Shown: one piece after another, positions 1 through 5,460 of the stretch
How positions within the stretch are numbered: the stretch's first letter is position 1
How the letters are laid out: each line of letters begins with the position of its first letter
From: Nitrospinota bacterium
Lineage (GTDB): Bacteria > Tectomicrobia > Entotheonellia > J063
Assembly: GCA_003696125.1 (NCBI GenBank)
Contig: RFHZ01000279.1
Span: forward strand, 1 to 5,460
DNA length: 5,460 nucleotides
Reading direction: 5' to 3'
Made by a program: the position numbers and the translations under genes
The notes under the pieces: generated by a model
Seen by the model: only the letters and a program-made list of their open reading frames with translations
Database searches by the model: none
What the model was told of the DNA's origin: nothing

Positions 1-1240
1 GCTCCAGCCGCATCTCACCACCGTTTCCACCAGCCGGTTGCTGCGCTGCCTGCTCCTCCCTGCTCCTGATGCGGCTCGTCTTCTGGATTCCTCCCATCCC
101 GTTTGCCCTTACCTCTACCTCAAGGATTCTCCCCTCTTCCAGGTAGAGACCACAGCAGACGCTCCGGCACTGGAGCCCCTTCAAGACATACTCACCTAAG
201 ATCTCCAGTACCTCTACCTGGCTAGATGCATTCTGCAGGGCCATCCCCATCTCACGGAGCAGGGAGAGCTGGGAGAGCTTTTCCTGCAATCGCTGCCGTT
301 CCTCTTCTGCCGAGAGGTGGAGTTTCCCCAACTCTTTGGTCATCCTTTGCAGGACGCGGGTGCTGCTTTCCCGCTGGAAGGTCTTCCGCCGGAGGGGCTG
401 GCTGAGCTGATCGACCGATTCCTGCACGCCGTCGAGTATCGCTTCCTTCTCCCAGGCCTGCAGCGAAAACAGCTCCCACCACTGCTCGGGCAGAGGTTCT
501 CCCTGGTTGATGCCGGCGAATCCCTGGGTATAGCAGAGCCTGTCGGCCAGCGCCGTTATGGCGGCCAGACGATAACTCGGTTCCGGTTTTTGCAGAAGCG
601 CAGAGAGGGCGTGATGGTGTAACCAGATCGGTTCCTGAAGCTGGGGGGGGAGTTTCCACCGTTCCAGGGTCCAGCGTCCGACCATGGCATGATCAAAGCC
701 GAACCGCTCTCGCTCGGCCTGGTGCAGTGGGGATGCAGTGGACATCGCTCCACCCAGCACTTCCTGATACTCCTGGGGAAAACAGAGGGCCAGCACCACC
801 TTGCCGATATCATGTAACACACCGGTGACGAACGCCTCTTCCGCCAGGTTTCTCTCCACGCGCTGTCCCAGATTCTTGGCGTAAAAGGCACAGGCCAGAG
901 AATGTTTCCAGTGCTGTCCATAGGGGAACCAGGATTCTTGGGCGAAGCGGAGGGTATCCAGGACCGAGATGCTGAGCACGAGGCTCTTCAGCATGTTCAG
1001 TCCGAGGAGCAGTATGGCTTCTTTGATCGAGGTGATCTTCCGATAGCGACGAAACACCGGGGAGTTGGCCAGGGCTAAAACCTTGAGGGCCAGTGCCTGG
1101 TCTACCTCTACCAGGGCGGTAATCTCTTCCAGGGCTCCATCTGTGTCCAGGGTCTTGTGCAGCAGGGTCATCGCCACGGTAGGGAGAGGAGGGAGTTCTT
1201 CCAGGCGATGTAACATCTGTTGCATAACGAGTTTGTCCAT
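1..1240 (-). CDS. HDOD domain protein with coiled coil and probable GAF domain (C-terminus off the window)
   Basis: Open without a stop from the ATG at 1238-1240 to the left edge (413 codons visible), so it is 3'-truncated by the window. The start has a good ribosome binding site, GGAGGAG, at 1244-1250. Residues about 12-240 look like an HDOD domain: ELPPLP near the start, an ALAN-SP segment (57-61), WKHS (H113), LHDIGK (H143, D144), FDHAMVG (H184), a WLHHH cluster (208-210) and ALAD (D233). Many HDOD proteins have lost HD-phosphohydrolase residues; this one keeps the HD doublet and several histidines, so metal binding is possible but unproven. Residues about 310-330 are rich in E, R, Q and L, fitting a short coiled coil. 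From about 325 the sequence (LREMGMALQNASS, then a CCGLYLEEG strand) resembles the start of a GAF sensor domain. No membrane segment is seen, so it is probably cytoplasmic and regulatory. It is divergent from the ccm operon; no functional link is shown. A further output domain beyond the edge cannot be excluded. Confidence 0.85.
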   Translation of the reverse strand, partial: MDKLVMQQMLHRLEELPPLPTVAMTLLHKTLDTDGALEEITALVEVDQALALKVLALANSPVFRRYRKITSIKEAILLLGLNMLKSLVLSISVLDTLRFAQESWFPYGQHWKHSLACAFYAKNLGQRVERNLAEEAFVTGVLHDIGKVVLALCFPQEYQEVLGGAMSTASPLHQAERERFGFDHAMVGRWTLERWKLPPQLQEPIWLHHHALSALLQKPEPSYRLAAITALADRLCYTQGFAGINQGEPLPEQWWELFSLQAWEKEAILDGVQESVDQLSQPLRRKTFQRESSTRVLQRMTKELGKLHLSAEEERQRLQEKLSQLSLLREMGMALQNASSQVEVLEILGEYVLKGLQCRSVCCGLYLEEGRILEVEVRANGMGGIQKTSRIRSREEQAAQQPAGGNGGEMRLE

Positions 1241-1243
1241 ACA

Positions 1244-1250
1244 CTCCTCC
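1244..1250 (-). promoter_or_regulatory. Shine-Dalgarno of the HDOD gene
   Basis: On the - strand this reads GGAGGAG and lies 3 nt before the ATG at 1238-1240. It is the reason for choosing that start over the in-frame internal ATG at codon 6. Confidence 0.6.
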
Positions 1251-1325
1251 ACGCAATAGTGCAGTGATTCTGCTTTACAGCCTCAAGGGAACACCGCTGC
1301 TCTCTCTCCTATCGACAGAAGCCAG

Positions 1326-1345
1326 AGAAAAGTAAAGTCTTTTCT
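1326..1345. repeat. Inverted repeat, 7-bp perfect arms
   Basis: Arms AGAAAAG (1326-1332) and CTTTTCT (1339-1345) with a 6-nt centre. It lies about 85 bp upstream of the HDOD start and could be an operator or a small hairpin in that gene's leader. It is not followed by a T-run, so it is not a typical intrinsic terminator. Confidence 0.45.
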
Positions 1346-1360
1346 TATGCTACCCACTCT

Positions 1361-1370
1361 GCCTGCAGGC
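1361..1370. repeat. 10-bp perfect palindrome GCCTGCAGGC
   Basis: A perfect self-complementary 10-mer with no loop, in the divergent intergenic region. It may be a dimeric regulator site or chance in GC-rich DNA; there is no second copy in the region to support a family of sites. Confidence 0.35.
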
Positions 1371-1375
1371 TTCCT

Positions 1376-1426
1376 TCCGGACAGGCAAGACCTCTTCCCT
1401 CTTGCCAGCCCCTTCCCTTTTCCGGA
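1376..1426. repeat. Nested inverted repeats (possible two-tier hairpin)
   Basis: The inner stem is GGCAAG (1384-1389) with CTTGCC (1401-1406), perfect over 6 bp with an 11-nt loop. The outer stem is TCCGGA at 1376-1381 with TCCGGA at 1421-1426, itself a palindromic hexamer. Together they could fold into an extended hairpin in an RNA read from either strand. No covariation evidence is available from one sequence. Confidence 0.35.
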
Positions 1427-1448
1427 GCCCCCACTGCAGCGATTACCG

Positions 1449-1471
1449 CCCGGGTCTCTTCTCGACCCGGG
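1449..1471. repeat. Strong hairpin, 8-bp perfect stem
   Basis: CCCGGGTC (1449-1456) and GACCCGGG (1464-1471) form a perfect GC-rich 8-bp stem around a 7-nt loop. An alternative pairing of TCTCGA with TCGAGA overlaps it. On the + strand a run of eight T residues (1503-1510) follows, but only about 30 nt later, too far for a standard intrinsic terminator. On the - strand it would lie in the leader of the HDOD transcript if the AT-rich patch is its promoter. Confidence 0.45.
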
Positions 1472-1560
1472 ATCGAGAAAGAACAAGAGCATCTCTCTTC
1501 TGTTTTTTTTGTTTTATTACAGCGTAATCCCCTTTTATGGAGGAGACAGTTCTTTATATT

Positions 1561-1605
1561 ATTATACACAATTCCTTGTAAAGCAAACAAAAAAATACCA
1601 GTCAA
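1561..1605 (-). promoter_or_regulatory. Candidate promoter region for the HDOD gene
   Basis: On the - strand a perfect TATAAT occurs at 1566-1561, with TTGTTT at 1590-1585 upstream (18-nt spacer; only TTG matches the -35 consensus). A second, overlapping option is TTGACT at 1605-1600 with TTTACA 17 nt downstream. Either would give a leader of roughly 300 nt before the HDOD start, covering the inverted repeats at 1326-1471. The patch is AT-rich, so chance matches are easy and the call is tentative. Confidence 0.3.
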
Positions 1606-1723
1606 ACCCTTTTTTTATCATTTTTTTCCCCCTCCGAAGGAGAGAGAGGAGCCCCTCCCCCTTCTCCCTGTCGAAAAGGGGAAGGAGGCCAAGCGCGAAA
1701 CGCCGCTTCCTGCCAAAACCCCC

Positions 1724-1752
1724 TTGCCCTGATGCAGAGTTTCGGATAAACT
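1724..1752 (+). promoter_or_regulatory. Candidate sigma70-type promoter for the ccm operon
   Basis: TTGCCC (1724-1729) and TAAACT (1747-1752) are separated by exactly 17 nt; each matches 4 of 6 consensus positions. Transcription would start near 1759, giving a leader of about 50 nt to ccmC. A short inverted repeat, AAGCG (1691-1695) with CGCTT (1704-1708), sits just upstream and could be part of a regulator site. Confidence 0.35.
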
Positions 1753-1810
1753 AAGAAGTAGCAAATGTACAGCTAAAATGGTTCCATAGATAGAGGTGGA
1801 AAGGATAACA

Positions 1811-2536
1811 GTGGCGCAACAGGTTTCACCGGCAACGGAAGCAAGAAGGACATCGAAGCGAATTCCACACATAGTGCTGCAGATCACCGGCCTCATTGCT
1901 CTGCTCTCCCTCCTCACCGGACTGGCCCTGGCCTTCCTCTACGCCCCACCCGATGCGGTGCAGGGAAATGTACAACGCATCATGTACATCCATGTGCCCA
2001 TGGCCTGGGTTGCCTACCAGGCCTTCTTTGTCGTCTTTGTCAGCAGCATCGGGTACCTCTGGCGGAAGACACGGGGCTGGGATCGGGTTGCCCACGCCTC
2101 GGCAGAGCTCGGGGTCATGTTTACCGGACTGGCCATCATCGCCGGCTCGGTATGGGGAAAACCGACCTGGGGAACGTGGTGGACCTGGGATGCCCGTCTG
2201 ACCACCACCACCATTCTCCTCTTGATCTATGCCGCCTATCTCATGCTGAGAACCTATAGCGGGGGAAGTGAACGGGCGGCACGACATGCGGCCGTCCTCG
2301 GCATCATCGGGTTTCTCGATATCCCGATCATCCACTACTCGGTCGTCTGGTGGCGAACCCTCCATCAGCCCCCCACCGTACTGCGGAGCGGTGGGCCCAC
2401 CATCGACTCTCCCATGCTCCTTACCCTCCTCTTGAATGTGGCGGCCTTTTCCTTCTTTTACCTCTACCTCTTACTCTACCGCATTGAGGTAGCTCGACTG
2501 AAAGATTTAGCTCTGGTCTGGCGAAAGGAGCGATAA
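1811..2536 (+). CDS. ccmC: Cytochrome c maturation haem-handling protein CcmC
   Basis: Integral membrane protein of 241 residues, close to the family's usual size (E. coli about 245). It presents haem to CcmE with the CcmAB ABC transporter and CcmD. The diagnostic WWD motif is present as WGTWWTWDARLT (residues 120-131). The two haem-ligand histidines known from E. coli (H60, H184) align with H61 in YIHVPMAW and H185 in WWRTLHQ. About six hydrophobic segments are visible, the first near 22-44 and the last near 202-223. I prefer the GTG at 1811 because AAAGGA lies about 6 nt upstream; an in-frame GTG at 1796 would add five residues but has a poor ribosome binding site. It is the first gene of the operon as seen; ccmA and ccmB are not next to it. 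The stop is followed 2 nt later by ccmD. Confidence 0.95.
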   Translation: MAQQVSPATEARRTSKRIPHIVLQITGLIALLSLLTGLALAFLYAPPDAVQGNVQRIMYIHVPMAWVAYQAFFVVFVSSIGYLWRKTRGWDRVAHASAELGVMFTGLAIIAGSVWGKPTWGTWWTWDARLTTTTILLLIYAAYLMLRTYSGGSERAARHAAVLGIIGFLDIPIIHYSVVWWRTLHQPPTVLRSGGPTIDSPMLLTLLLNVAAFSFFYLYLLLYRIEVARLKDLALVWRKER

Positions 2537-2538
2537 CC

Positions 2539-2691
2539 ATGCCGGATAACTGGGGATACGTGCTCTTTGTCTATCTGTTTAGTTGGGGAATACTGCTGGC
2601 CTATACCTTCTGGCTCTGGAAAACCTATCAACGGCTGAGTGACCAGATGGCCGAACAGCCTGTGCAGACGAGGAGTCCACAAAATGAGTAA
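2539..2691 (+). CDS. ccmD: Small haem exporter accessory protein CcmD
   Basis: A 50-residue protein. AAAGGAG at 2524-2530, inside the end of ccmC, gives an 8-nt spacing to the ATG at 2539. It has one hydrophobic, aromatic-rich segment at about residues 7-27 (YVLFVYLFSWGILLAYTFWL), then a basic turn WKTYQR and a polar tail. This is the usual CcmD plan: a short N-terminus, a single membrane helix and a charged cytoplasmic tail. CcmD is known to bind CcmC and CcmE and to help release holo-CcmE. Sequence conservation in this family is weak, so the call rests mainly on size, topology and position between ccmC and ccmE. Its last 8 nt overlap the start of ccmE. Confidence 0.85.
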   Translation: MPDNWGYVLFVYLFSWGILLAYTFWLWKTYQRLSDQMAEQPVQTRSPQNE

Positions 2692-3127
2692 CACGAAGCG
2701 ACGCACACGGTTCATCATCGGCGGGATAGTCATCCTGCTCTCTCTGGGCTACCTGATCTATGCCGGATTAGAAGATACCCTCGTCTACTTCTTAACCCCG
2801 GCCGAACTCCAGGCCAAGGGGAATGAAGCGGTGGGACAACGCCTCCGCCTGGGGGGCATGGTGGTGAAGGATTCGGTACACTGGGATCCGCAGACACTCC
2901 AGCTCGAGTTTCAGCTCACCGATGGCGAAGCCACCATCCCGGTCCGGCATCGCGGTACCCCCCCTGACCTGTTTGGGGAGGGACGGGGAGCGGTCGTGGA
3001 GGGGACCTTCACCGCAGAGGGGATCTTCCAGGCCAAAACGATCCTGGCCAAGCATTCAGAAGAGTACAAAGCAGGAGAGGGAACAGCCTCGGCTAAAGAA
3101 CGGTTTCGCACACTGATCAAGGAATAA
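2684..3127 (+). CDS. ccmE: Periplasmic haem chaperone CcmE
   Basis: A membrane-anchored haem chaperone of 147 residues that binds haem covalently and passes it to CcmF. Residues 1-9 are polar and basic, followed by one membrane anchor at about 10-29; the rest is a periplasmic beta-rich (OB-fold) domain. The haem attachment motif is LAKHSEEY, with H124 matching E. coli H130 and Y128 the partner tyrosine, so this is the HxxxY type and not the CxxxY variant. The FLTPAEL segment (36-42) and the RLRLGGMV strand (53-60) are also typical. I chose the ATG at 2684, preceded by AGGAG (2671-2675) with an 8-nt gap, over the ATG at 2639, which would add 15 residues overlapping ccmD and lacks a ribosome binding site. 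Start and ccmD stop overlap by 8 nt, suggesting translational coupling. Confidence 0.96.
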   Translation: MSNTKRRTRFIIGGIVILLSLGYLIYAGLEDTLVYFLTPAELQAKGNEAVGQRLRLGGMVVKDSVHWDPQTLQLEFQLTDGEATIPVRHRGTPPDLFGEGRGAVVEGTFTAEGIFQAKTILAKHSEEYKAGEGTASAKERFRTLIKE

Positions 3128-3138
3128 GGGGAAAGGGT

Positions 3139-5148
3139 ATGATTGCCGATCTCGGATATACGACGGTTATTCTCGGGCTCCTGCTGGCAGCGTATGGGAT
3201 GGGGGCGGCGGCCCTGGCCACCTGGTGGACGGGGAAACGCCAGGAAGCGCTGGCCCAGAGTGCCGAACGTGCTGGCTTGGCCGTCTTCGGCCTGATGACC
3301 CTCGCCGTCCTCCTCATGGAGGTGGCCCTGGTCACACACGACTTCAGTGTGGGGTACGTGGCCCGCAACGGCAGCCGCTCCACCCCACTCTTCTATACCA
3401 TCATCAGCCTGTGGGCGAGCCTGGAAGGGTCGATCCTCTTTTGGGAATGGTTGCTGGCCCTGTTTACGACCCTGGTCATTCTCACCCACTGGCGCCGCAA
3501 GCGGACTTTGACCCCCTCGGTTACCGCTATTCTGCTGGGAACCTCCACCTTCTTTTTGCTGGTCATGGCCTTTCCGGCCAACCCCTTCCAGAAGGTCTTC
3601 CCGGTCCCTGCCGATGGACCGGGTCCCAATCCCCTCCTGCAGAACCACCCGATCATGGCCATCCATCCCCCCATGCTCTACCTCGGCTATGTCGGCTTTA
3701 CCGTCCCCTTTGCCTTTGCCATGTCCGCCCTGATCACTGGCCGGCTGGGGAACGAGTGGCTGGCCGCGACCCGGCGCTGGACCCTGCTCGCCTGGACCTG
3801 TCTCACCACCGGCATCATCCTGGGGGGGTGGTGGTCGTATGAGGTGCTGGGCTGGGGAGGGTACTGGGCCTGGGATCCGGTAGAGAATGCCTCCTTCATG
3901 CCCTGGCTCACCGGGACCGCCTACCTGCATTCGGTCATGATCCAGGAGCGACGCGGCATGCTCAAGGTCTGGAACCTCTCCCTGATCGTCCTGACCTTTG
4001 CCCTGACCCTGTTCGGCACCTTCCTCACCCGCAGCGGGGTGATCTCCTCGGTGCATGCCTTTTCCGATTCCTCACTGGGTGCCTTCTTCCTCGTCTTCAT
4101 CGGCATCGTGCTCATCGGTGCGATCAGCCTGCTCACCTACCGCTCCCATCTCCTGAAAACCCGTGGCGACATGGAAGGCCTGATCTCTCGAGAGAGCGCC
4201 TTTCTCCTGAATAACCTCCTGCTGGTGGCCTTCACCTTCACCGTGTTCCTGGGCACCATCTTCCCCATCCTGGCCGAAGCGGTGCGCGGGGTCAAGGTGA
4301 GTGTCGGTGCCCCCTTCTTCAACCAGGTCAGCGTGCCGCTCAGCCTCCTGCTCCTCTTCCTGATGGGCACCGGTCCCATGGTCGCCTGGCGTCGCGCTTC
4401 CCTTGATAACCTGCGACGCAACTTCCTGCTGCCGGCGATCATCGGGGTGGTGGCCGGGGTGATCACCTTTATCCTGGGGGTACGGCGTGTCTACCCGCTG
4501 ATCGCCATCTCCCTCTCCATCTTTGTCCTGGCCATCATCGTCATCGAGTTCATCAAAGGGACACGGGTGCGCATGCGACGAGGAGGAGAATCGTTCCCTA
4601 CCGCCCTGGCCACGCTGATCGAACGAAACACCAGGCGCTATGGGGGATTTATCGTCCACATCGGTGTCGTCATCATCGCCATCGCCATTACCGCCTCTTC
4701 GGCCTATAAGGTGGAGAGGGAGGTAACCCTTAACCGGGGTGAATCGATGCAGATCGGAGACTATCAGGTCCGTTTTGATAACCTGGAAGGGTACCAGGAA
4801 CCGCATCGTTTTGTGGTGCGGGCCACCCTGCAGGTGCGGAAAGCGGGAGAGCCGGTTGGGCTCCTGCAGCCCCGCATGAATTTCTATCAAAACCAGCGGG
4901 ATCCGATCGGCAGTCCAGCCGTTCACTATAGCCTGAAAGAAGATCTCTACCTGGTACTGGGAACCTTTGACCAGCAGGGACAATGGATCACCGTTACGGC
5001 CATGATCAGTCCCCTGATCACCTGGCTGTGGATTGGAGGAGGAGTCATTCTATGCGGCGCGATAATCGCAGCCTGGCCGAGTCGTCGGCAAAGGGAACTC
5101 CAACTGCGCAAGAGCGAACAGGAACGGAATCTGGTGGAAGTCGGCTAA
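3139..5148 (+). CDS. ccmF: Cytochrome c haem lyase subunit CcmF
   Basis: A large polytopic membrane protein of 669 residues (E. coli about 647) that takes haem from holo-CcmE and, with CcmH, attaches it to apocytochrome c. The WWD motif reads WGGYWAWDPVEN at residues 239-250. The four histidines known to bind the two haems in E. coli (H173, H261, H303, H491) correspond to H176 (AIHPPML), H264 (YLHSVM), H306 (VHAFSD) and H507 (IVHIGV), so the protein looks fully functional. About 14-16 hydrophobic segments are visible. A large periplasmic domain lies at about 523-620 before a last helix (622-646) and a charged cytoplasmic tail. The start at 3139 has AAGGGG (3126-3131) overlapping the ccmE stop, 7 nt upstream. 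The final 97 nt also encode the beginning of ccmG in another frame. Confidence 0.97.
   Translation: MIADLGYTTVILGLLLAAYGMGAAALATWWTGKRQEALAQSAERAGLAVFGLMTLAVLLMEVALVTHDFSVGYVARNGSRSTPLFYTIISLWASLEGSILFWEWLLALFTTLVILTHWRRKRTLTPSVTAILLGTSTFFLLVMAFPANPFQKVFPVPADGPGPNPLLQNHPIMAIHPPMLYLGYVGFTVPFAFAMSALITGRLGNEWLAATRRWTLLAWTCLTTGIILGGWWSYEVLGWGGYWAWDPVENASFMPWLTGTAYLHSVMIQERRGMLKVWNLSLIVLTFALTLFGTFLTRSGVISSVHAFSDSSLGAFFLVFIGIVLIGAISLLTYRSHLLKTRGDMEGLISRESAFLLNNLLLVAFTFTVFLGTIFPILAEAVRGVKVSVGAPFFNQVSVPLSLLLLFLMGTGPMVAWRRASLDNLRRNFLLPAIIGVVAGVITFILGVRRVYPLIAISLSIFVLAIIVIEFIKGTRVRMRRGGESFPTALATLIERNTRRYGGFIVHIGVVIIAIAITASSAYKVEREVTLNRGESMQIGDYQVRFDNLEGYQEPHRFVVRATLQVRKAGEPVGLLQPRMNFYQNQRDPIGSPAVHYSLKEDLYLVLGTFDQQGQWITVTAMISPLITWLWIGGGVILCGAIIAAWPSRRQRELQLRKSEQERNLVEVG
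5035..5044 (+). promoter_or_regulatory. Shine-Dalgarno of ccmG inside ccmF
   Basis: A purine run, GGAGGAGGAG, lies 7 nt before the ATG at 5052, embedded in the codons for the last ccmF membrane helix (the GGG at residues 633-635). It is the strongest ribosome binding site in the operon and fixes the ccmG start within ccmF. Confidence 0.65.
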
Positions 5149-5460
5149 AGCGGTCCTGGTGGAAGATCCTCCTTCCCCTGTCCGTAATCCCCCTGTTACT
5201 CCTGCTGGCGTATGGCCTGGGGAAGGATCCCAGACAGATCCCCTCTCCCCTTATCGGCCGGCCGGCACCCGACTTTTCGTTGACCCTGTTGGATGGCAAG
5301 ACCCTGCACCTCTCTGAGCTGCAGGGGAAGGTGGTGGTGGTGAACTTCTGGGCTTCCTGGTGCTATCCGGCCTGCTGGAATGAGGCTCCCCTGTGGGAGC
5401 AGGCCTGGAACGCCTATCGCGACCGGGGAGTGGTCATCGTGGGCATCGCCTTCCAGGACC
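5052..5460 (+). CDS. ccmG: CcmG/DsbE-like membrane-anchored thioredoxin-fold protein (3' end off the window)
   Basis: 136 residues are visible; the gene runs off the right edge. It has a polar N-terminal tail (1-35), one membrane anchor (about 37-55), a short linker, then a TlpA/ResA/CcmG-type domain: PAPDFSLTLLDGK (71-83), LSELQGKVVVVNFWASWC (87-104) and EAP (111-113). Such proteins reduce the CXXCH cysteines of apocytochromes c on the outer membrane face. The active site reads C104-Y-P-A-C108, a CXXXC, where CcmG/TlpA proteins normally have CXXC; the extra residue also lengthens the gap to the conserved E. The ATG at 5052 is the only ATG, GTG or TTG start in this frame before the membrane segment and has a strong ribosome binding site, so the gene overlaps ccmF by 97 nt. 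The cis-proline region is not yet reached. Its position after ccmF supports ccmG; a generic TlpA-family or Sco-like role is the alternative. Confidence 0.85.
   Translation, partial: MRRDNRSLAESSAKGTPTAQERTGTESGGSRLKRSWWKILLPLSVIPLLLLLAYGLGKDPRQIPSPLIGRPAPDFSLTLLDGKTLHLSELQGKVVVVNFWASWCYPACWNEAPLWEQAWNAYRDRGVVIVGIAFQD

Larger units (their letters stand above)
1241..1810. other. Gene-free divergent intergenic region
   Basis: About 570 bp between two genes that point away from each other. The open frames here have proline-rich or homopolymer-driven translations and no convincing ribosome binding site, so I take the region as non-coding. From left to right it holds inverted repeats at 1326-1345, 1361-1370, 1384-1406 and 1449-1471, then an AT-rich patch at about 1500-1625 with long T and A runs. 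Next comes a tract with marked purine/pyrimidine bias at about 1628-1690, and finally a promoter-like pair just before ccmC. It must hold the promoters of both neighbouring transcription units unless one of them is read from farther away. Confidence 0.75.

Noticed and set aside
105-1115. Recurring TACCTCTACC-like words in the - strand gene (near 111, 203 and 1101)
   Set aside because: They encode Val-Glu-Val steps in the HDOD/GAF-like protein in the reading frame; three short copies without regular spacing are not a repeat array or CRISPR.
810-1256. Open frame of 148 codons on the - strand overlapping the start of the HDOD gene
   Set aside because: The HDOD frame in the same stretch has clear domain motifs and a proper ribosome binding site; this one is a P/R/G-rich shadow frame.
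1449-1510. GC-rich hairpin followed by a T-run as an intrinsic terminator on the + strand
   Set aside because: The T-run begins about 30 nt after the stem, and no + strand gene ends upstream of it.
1347-1754. Open frame of 135 codons on the + strand in the intergenic region
   Set aside because: The translation is proline-rich, then driven by T- and A-runs (F, I, K), then basic; there is no ribosome binding site, no domain, and it runs through the candidate ccm promoter.
2639-2683. Upstream ATG that would lengthen CcmE by 15 residues
   Set aside because: It lacks a ribosome binding site, would overlap ccmD by 53 nt, and puts extra polar residues before a start that already has the normal CcmE N-terminus.
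2911-4056. Long open frame of 381 codons on the - strand, antisense to ccmE and ccmF
   Set aside because: Its translation is rich in G, D, E, H and Q with no recognisable domain, and it lies wholly opposite well-identified ccm genes; it is a shadow of GC-rich codon use.
4072-4983. Open frame of 303 codons on the - strand, antisense to ccmF
   Set aside because: Same low-complexity D/G/E/H/Q-rich composition, opposite conserved CcmF coding sequence, with no family resemblance.

Overview
The window carries the front part of a System I cytochrome c maturation (ccm) operon on the + strand. Facing away from it, on the - strand, is a truncated signalling-type gene with an HDOD domain, a coiled coil and the start of a probable GAF domain. 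The organism must be a bacterium that makes c-type cytochromes on the outer face of its cytoplasmic membrane by the Ccm route. The coding DNA looks GC-rich by eye. CcmE has the histidine (HxxxY) haem-binding motif, not the cysteine variant known from archaea and some sulfate reducers. I cannot name a phylum from this window; HDOD-type regulators and a ccmCDEFG order fit several Gram-negative-like lineages.

Layout: 1-1240 (-) is the HDOD/GAF-like protein, whose C-terminus lies off the left edge. 1241-1810 is a gene-free divergent intergenic region of about 570 bp. It holds several inverted repeats, an AT-rich patch with promoter-like hexamers on the - strand, a purine/pyrimidine-biased tract, and a plausible sigma70-type promoter just before ccmC. 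1811-2536 is ccmC, 2539-2691 ccmD, 2684-3127 ccmE, 3139-5148 ccmF, and 5052 to the right edge is a ccmG/dsbE-like thioredoxin-fold gene (partial). All five ccm genes are tightly spaced or overlapping and surely co-transcribed.

Working together (known biology of the family): CcmC with CcmD loads haem onto the periplasmic chaperone CcmE, covalently through its histidine (H124 here). CcmF takes haem from holo-CcmE and helps attach it to the CXXCH motif of apocytochromes. CcmG supplies reducing power so that those cysteines are free. The ABC components CcmA and CcmB are not in the window and cannot lie directly upstream, because the HDOD gene is there. CcmH is presumably downstream, out of view.

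The oddest things seen are in ccmG. Its first 32 codons are overprinted on the 3' end of ccmF (97-nt overlap, with a strong Shine-Dalgarno inside ccmF), and its active site reads C-Y-P-A-C, a CXXXC rather than the usual CXXC. I found no clear evidence for a wholly new system; the rest is a recognisable ccm operon.
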